Assembly: GCA_937991555.1 (NCBI GenBank)
Contig: CALKHU010000064.1
Coordinates: 1-16,044, forward strand
Direction of reading: 5' to 3'
From: an uncultured Caulobacter sp.
GTDB lineage: Bacteria; Pseudomonadota; Alphaproteobacteria; Caulobacterales; Caulobacteraceae
Length of the DNA stretch: 16,044 nucleotides
Positions 13,444 to 16,044 of this stretch are shown here, piece by piece. The notes beneath the pieces were generated by a model. The model searched no databases and was not told the origin of the DNA. It saw nothing but the letters and a program-made list of their open reading frames with translations. Numbering within the stretch: position 1 is the stretch's first letter; each line of letters starts with the position of its first letter. Both the position numbers and the translations under genes were made by a program.

Positions 13444-15027
13444 CTACCGGACCGTGTCGCGGTCGCCGAGCAGGCAGGGGATGGTCATGGCCATGATGTA
13501 GAGGTCGAACCAGAACGACTGCCGCTCGATGTATTCGATGTCGAGGGCGACGCGCCGGCGCACCAGCTCGGGCGTGTCGACCGGCCCGCGCGAGCCGTTG
13601 ATGGCCGCCCAACCGGTCATGCCGGGCTTCATGCGATGGCGGTGGGCGTATTCGGCGACGAGGCGCGCGCTTTCGGTCTGGCCGGTCTTCATGCCGACGG
13701 CGTGGGGCCGGGGGCCGACCAGCGACATCTCGCCGGCGATGACGTTGAACAGCTGCGGCAGCTCGTCGAGGCTGGTGGCGCGGATGAACCGCCCGACCCT
13801 GGTGACCCGGTCGTCGCCCGCCCGCACCTGCTGCACGGCGGCGTAGTCGGCCGCCTCCTGCCGCATCGAGCGGAACTTCCAGACCAGGATCTCCTCGTTG
13901 TTGAAACCGTGGCGGCGCTGGCGGAAGAACACCGGTCCCGGGCTGTCCAGCTTGATGAGCAGGGCGACGATCGCCATCGCCGGCGCGGCCAGGATCAGGG
14001 CAAGCCAGCCGACGACCAGGTCCTGCAGGCGCTTGACGACGGCGCGGCGCACGTCGGCCGGCTCGCCCGAGACCTGGGCCAGCTGGGAGTCGGCGATCCG
14101 CGACAGGGCCCGGACGCGACCGTCCTCGCCGCTGGCGTCCAGCACCAGGCTGACGTCGTTGGGGAGGACCCGCAGGCGGGCGATGATCTCCCGCACCCGG
14201 GTCTGGGCGGTCGGGTTCACGGCGATGACGATGCGGTCGACGTAGGGCAGGACCTTGTGGCCGAGCAGGTCGCCGGTGTCGCCCAGCACCGGCACGCCGG
14301 CGACGGCCTTCGGCGCGCGGCCGAGACGGTCGTCGAACACGCCCAGCACCGCCACCTCGCGGGTCTTGAGGGCGGTCTCGATCAGCTTCCGGGCGGCGTC
14401 CGTGGCCCCGACGATGACGATGTTCGGCGTCAGCTTCCCGGCCAGTCGCCAGTGCCGGACAGTGTTCCACCAGAGGGCGTGCAGCACGAACAGCCCGCCG
14501 ATCGTCGGGAAGAACCACTTGGCGAGCAGCGGCACGGAATTGCGCCCGCCGGGCACGAGCAGCTCCCAGAGCAGCAGCGGCGCGCCCGTCACCGCGAAGG
14601 CGCCGGCCACGCGCAGCAGATGCCGGGGCAGGGTCTCGCGAATGGCGAAGCCGTAGCAGCCCAGGGCGCCGAGCGCCCAGACCAGCAGGACGACGCCCGC
14701 GGCCAGCGGCAGGACTTCCCCCAGCGTCGCCGCCAGCAGCCCGGCCGGCGTCACCAGATGCGTCAGGGCGACCGCGACCACGACGGCGAAGGCCGCGTCG
14801 ACCCAGCCGTACAGCCGGGTGACCTGCTGCATTTCGAGCCGCGACCGGACCGGCGTCAGACGGGTGGGGCGGAAGGGACCGCGACGGTCGCGCGGGTCCT
14901 CCTCGGGCGGCGCGGAGCCGAATCCCCTGACGCCTTCGCGCAGCGCGCGGACGGCGTCGACCCAGCCGTCGTCGGACGCTTCAGGTTCGTCGGGCCGGGG
15001 CGCGGGGGCGGTGAGCATGGCGGTCAT
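13444..15027 (-). CDS. hfsE: Initiating undecaprenyl-phosphate sugar-1-phosphate transferase HfsE
   Basis: HfsE is a polyisoprenyl-phosphate hexose-1-phosphate transferase (PssY/WcaJ type) that loads the first sugar phosphate on undecaprenyl phosphate. The product is 527 residues. A polar N-terminus of about 75 residues is followed by four hydrophobic segments (75-190). A CoA-binding/Rossmann-like domain has NIVIVGATDAARK at 202-214 and VAVLGVFDDR at 225-234. A membrane re-entrant segment lies at about 335-360. The catalytic domain has LDSPGPVFFRQRRHG, WKFRSMR (383-389), RATSLDELPQLFNVI and MSLVGPRPHAV (434-444), and ends with WFDLYIMAMTI. ATG 15027 is the longest start; ATG 15018 is possible. 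It is the first gene of the hfsEFGH operon, divergent from the recombinase-like gene. Confidence 0.93.
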   Translation of the reverse strand: MTAMLTAPAPRPDEPEASDDGWVDAVRALREGVRGFGSAPPEEDPRDRRGPFRPTRLTPVRSRLEMQQVTRLYGWVDAAFAVVVAVALTHLVTPAGLLAATLGEVLPLAAGVVLLVWALGALGCYGFAIRETLPRHLLRVAGAFAVTGAPLLLWELLVPGGRNSVPLLAKWFFPTIGGLFVLHALWWNTVRHWRLAGKLTPNIVIVGATDAARKLIETALKTREVAVLGVFDDRLGRAPKAVAGVPVLGDTGDLLGHKVLPYVDRIVIAVNPTAQTRVREIIARLRVLPNDVSLVLDASGEDGRVRALSRIADSQLAQVSGEPADVRRAVVKRLQDLVVGWLALILAAPAMAIVALLIKLDSPGPVFFRQRRHGFNNEEILVWKFRSMRQEAADYAAVQQVRAGDDRVTRVGRFIRATSLDELPQLFNVIAGEMSLVGPRPHAVGMKTGQTESARLVAEYAHRHRMKPGMTGWAAINGSRGPVDTPELVRRRVALDIEYIERQSFWFDLYIMAMTIPCLLGDRDTVR

Positions 15028-15195
15028 GATGGCGCCGTCGCCTCAAGCGCCGGTTAACGCCGTTCACCGAAATCCCGGGACGGCGCGGTTTTCGGCCTGA
15101 CCGCCGGCGGTCCGCCACGCGCCGGCGCTGCAACGAAACCGTCATCCAACTGCGGTCGAACCGTGATGCTGCCGTCCTAACCTCGTGTCGGTTGG
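15028..15195. promoter_or_regulatory. Shared hfsE / recombinase-like divergent promoter region with palindromes
   Basis: This 168-nt gap must hold promoters for both directions. It contains a perfect 14-bp palindrome GACCGCCGGCGGTC (15099-15112) and a 10-bp palindrome GCGCCGGCGC (15119-15128). An 8-bp inverted pair CATCCAAC (15143-15150) / GTTGGATG (15191-15198) has its right arm covering ATG 15196. A weak CtrA-like TTAA-N7-TTGAG lies on the minus strand at 15057-15042. No clear -10/-35 pair was identified. Confidence 0.5.
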
Positions 15196-15753
15196 ATGGG
15201 CTGTGTTGGCGACGTGACGGTTGAGAGAATTGGTCTGGCGCGGAGCCATCCCGGCCTGCCCGACATTGAGCGACAGCGTGAGCTGCTGACCGGGATCGGC
15301 CGGTGTGACGCCGTGATCGACGTCGAAACCGGCGCCGCCGCCGAGCGCCGGCTCGAGAAGAGTCTGTCCGCGCTGCCGGCGGGGGCGACCGTCGCGGTCG
15401 TCAGTCTCGACGTGTTCGGCCGGCCGCTCGCCGACCTGGTCCGCCTGCTGCGCGACCTCGGCGAACTGTCCGTGTCGATCGCCATCGTCAGTCCGAAGGA
15501 TGGCGAAACGCTGCTCAGGCCGGGGGACGACGTCCTCGAACTGCTTCGCCGGCTCAGCGCGTACAACGGCCGGGCCTCCAGCGCCGCCTCGACCGGGCCG
15601 AACTGGTACGGCCGCACATTCCGGTCGGCGAACCAGTTCAATCGCCAGCAGGTTCTCCATGCCCGCAAGCTCTACGGCGAGGGCATGTCCCTGCGCGCCA
15701 TCGGCCTGATCTTCGAAACCTCGCCGGAGGAGGTCTGGAAGATCGTGTCGTGA
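15196..15753 (+). CDS. Degenerate serine-recombinase-fold protein with C-terminal HTH
   Basis: The 185-residue product aligns by eye with the resolvase/invertase catalytic domain. ERIGLARSHPG at 10-20 matches the IGYARVST region, and DIERQRELL matches the following helix. VVSLDVFGRPLADLVRLLRDL at 68-88 matches the LDRLGRDTADM active-site helix. Against gamma-delta resolvase, Arg8 is kept (R16), the nucleophilic Ser10 is His (H18), Asp67 is kept (D72), Arg68 is Val (V73), and Arg71 is kept (R76). Near the C-terminus HARKLYGEGMSLRAIGLIF with a following helix looks like a resolvase HTH. The protein should therefore bind DNA but not recombine it. GTG 15214 (MTVERIGLAR) is an equally possible start. 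It is divergent from hfsE and may regulate it; no recombination site was identified. Confidence 0.78.
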   Translation: MGCVGDVTVERIGLARSHPGLPDIERQRELLTGIGRCDAVIDVETGAAAERRLEKSLSALPAGATVAVVSLDVFGRPLADLVRLLRDLGELSVSIAIVSPKDGETLLRPGDDVLELLRRLSAYNGRASSAASTGPNWYGRTFRSANQFNRQQVLHARKLYGEGMSLRAIGLIFETSPEEVWKIVS

Positions 15754-15791
15754 CGGCCACAGGCGATCGCCCGCGGGGCGCATTCGCGAGT

Positions 15792-15820
15792 CTGTCACAT
15801 CGATGTTGGCTGGCTGTCAC
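15792..15820 (+). repeat. Direct CTGTCAC pair upstream of the lipoprotein gene
   Basis: CTGTCAC occurs at 15792-15798 and again at 15814-15820. The two copies are 22 bp apart, close to two helical turns, and lie 110-138 nt upstream of ATG 15930. Such phasing suits a dimeric activator, but chance occurrence cannot be excluded. Nothing else notable was seen in 15754-15918. Confidence 0.25.
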
Positions 15821-15929
15821 GCTCGCTGACTAGGCCTGTCGCCGGGCAGGTGGGGAACCTCGAAAGGCGCGGCGCCCGCCGACCGCCGACCCCGCCCGCG
15901 TGCGAAATGTTGCGAAGGTGGAGGCAGGA

Positions 15930-16044
15930 ATGACCGCCCTGAAGAAAATTGGCGCTATCGCGTTTGCGGTGAGCGCGTCTCTCGCGCTGGCCGCTTGCGG
16001 CGGCGCGGACGGTGTCGCCTCGCCGGGCGAAGGCGGATTCGGCG
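15930..16044 (+). CDS. Lipoprotein, 5' part only (runs off the window)
   Basis: Only the first 38 codons are visible. The N-terminus is a lipoprotein signal peptide: MTALKKIGAIAFAVSAS followed by the lipobox LAAC, with Cys23 as the lipidation site. Gly at position +2 favours outer-membrane sorting. After it comes a Gly/Ala-rich flexible stretch (GGADGVASPGEGGFG). ATG 15930 is preceded by a strong ribosome binding site, GGTGGAGGCAGGA (15917-15929), giving a clear start. The downstream domain lies outside the window, so function cannot be assigned. It is on the same strand as the recombinase-like gene but 176 nt away, probably with its own promoter. Confidence 0.75.
   Translation, partial: MTALKKIGAIAFAVSASLALAACGGADGVASPGEGGFG

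Noticed and set aside
12027..15057. Long plus-strand open frames opposite hfsF and hfsE
   Set aside because: Both are composition-driven antisense shadows with Gln/Arg/His/Asp-rich products; the minus-strand frames carry the flippase and sugar-transferase motifs.
15127..15155. Sigma-54 promoter (minus strand GG ... GC) upstream of hfsE
   Set aside because: The TTGGAT ... TTGCA elements are 14 nt apart between GG and GC rather than the required 10.
15196..15753. Active mobile element or DNA invertase with recombination sites
   Set aside because: The catalytic serine and one active-site arginine appear to be lost. No invertible segment or paired crossover sites were seen around hfsE.
1..16044. 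tRNA, rRNA or CRISPR loci
   Set aside because: No cloverleaf-like or rRNA-like sequence and no regularly spaced repeats were recognised on either strand by eye.

Overview
This is a GC-rich (around 70% by eye) alphaproteobacterial chromosome segment. Its main content is a complete holdfast (hfs) polysaccharide locus: HfsD, A, B, C, H, G, F and E types are all present. That gene set, together with RcnB-like and YghU-type genes and CtrA-box-like sites, points to a stalked or budding member of the Caulobacterales. The genus cannot be fixed from the sequence.

Left part (1-4966), housekeeping. The window opens inside gatA, which is followed with a 4-nt GTGA overlap by a small membrane protein gene. 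A convergent STM3941-type membrane/PH-like gene comes next, then gatB; GatA and GatB are subunits of the Asp/Glu-tRNA amidotransferase. A strong hairpin terminator separates gatB from a convergent RcnB-family periplasmic protein that carries a heptapeptide-repeat linker. A YghU-type glutathione transferase follows. The next 381 nt hold no gene, but contain a fold-back repeat, a perfect 12-bp inverted repeat and a CtrA-box-like site.

Middle and right (5348-15027), holdfast. A small Sel1-like protein gene converges on hfsD (outer-membrane exporter). hfsD diverges from hfsA (Wzz-like co-polymerase), hfsB (detached BY-kinase-like ATPase) and hfsC (Wzy-type polymerase). Converging on hfsC from the right is the tightly packed minus-strand operon hfsE-hfsF-hfsG-hfsH: initiating phosphoglycosyltransferase, Wzx flippase, GT2 glycosyltransferase and polysaccharide deacetylase. 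In a Wzx/Wzy scheme HfsE loads the first sugar on undecaprenyl phosphate, HfsG extends it, HfsH deacetylates it, HfsF flips it, HfsC polymerises it, HfsA/B set and drive export, and HfsD forms the outer-membrane exit.

Right edge. Divergent from hfsE is a serine-recombinase-fold protein that has lost the catalytic serine and one active-site arginine but keeps a C-terminal HTH. It is a candidate repurposed DNA-binding regulator and the most novel gene here. Its shared intergenic region with hfsE contains a perfect 14-bp palindrome. The window ends in the first 38 codons of a lipoprotein gene.

Structure that genes do not explain: a 214-bp fold-back element between hfsC and hfsH, with a related 13-mer signature in the hfsA-hfsB spacer; another fold-back after yghU; and TTAA tetramers that I found only in non-coding DNA, mostly upstream of the Sel1-like, hfsD/hfsA and hfsE genes.
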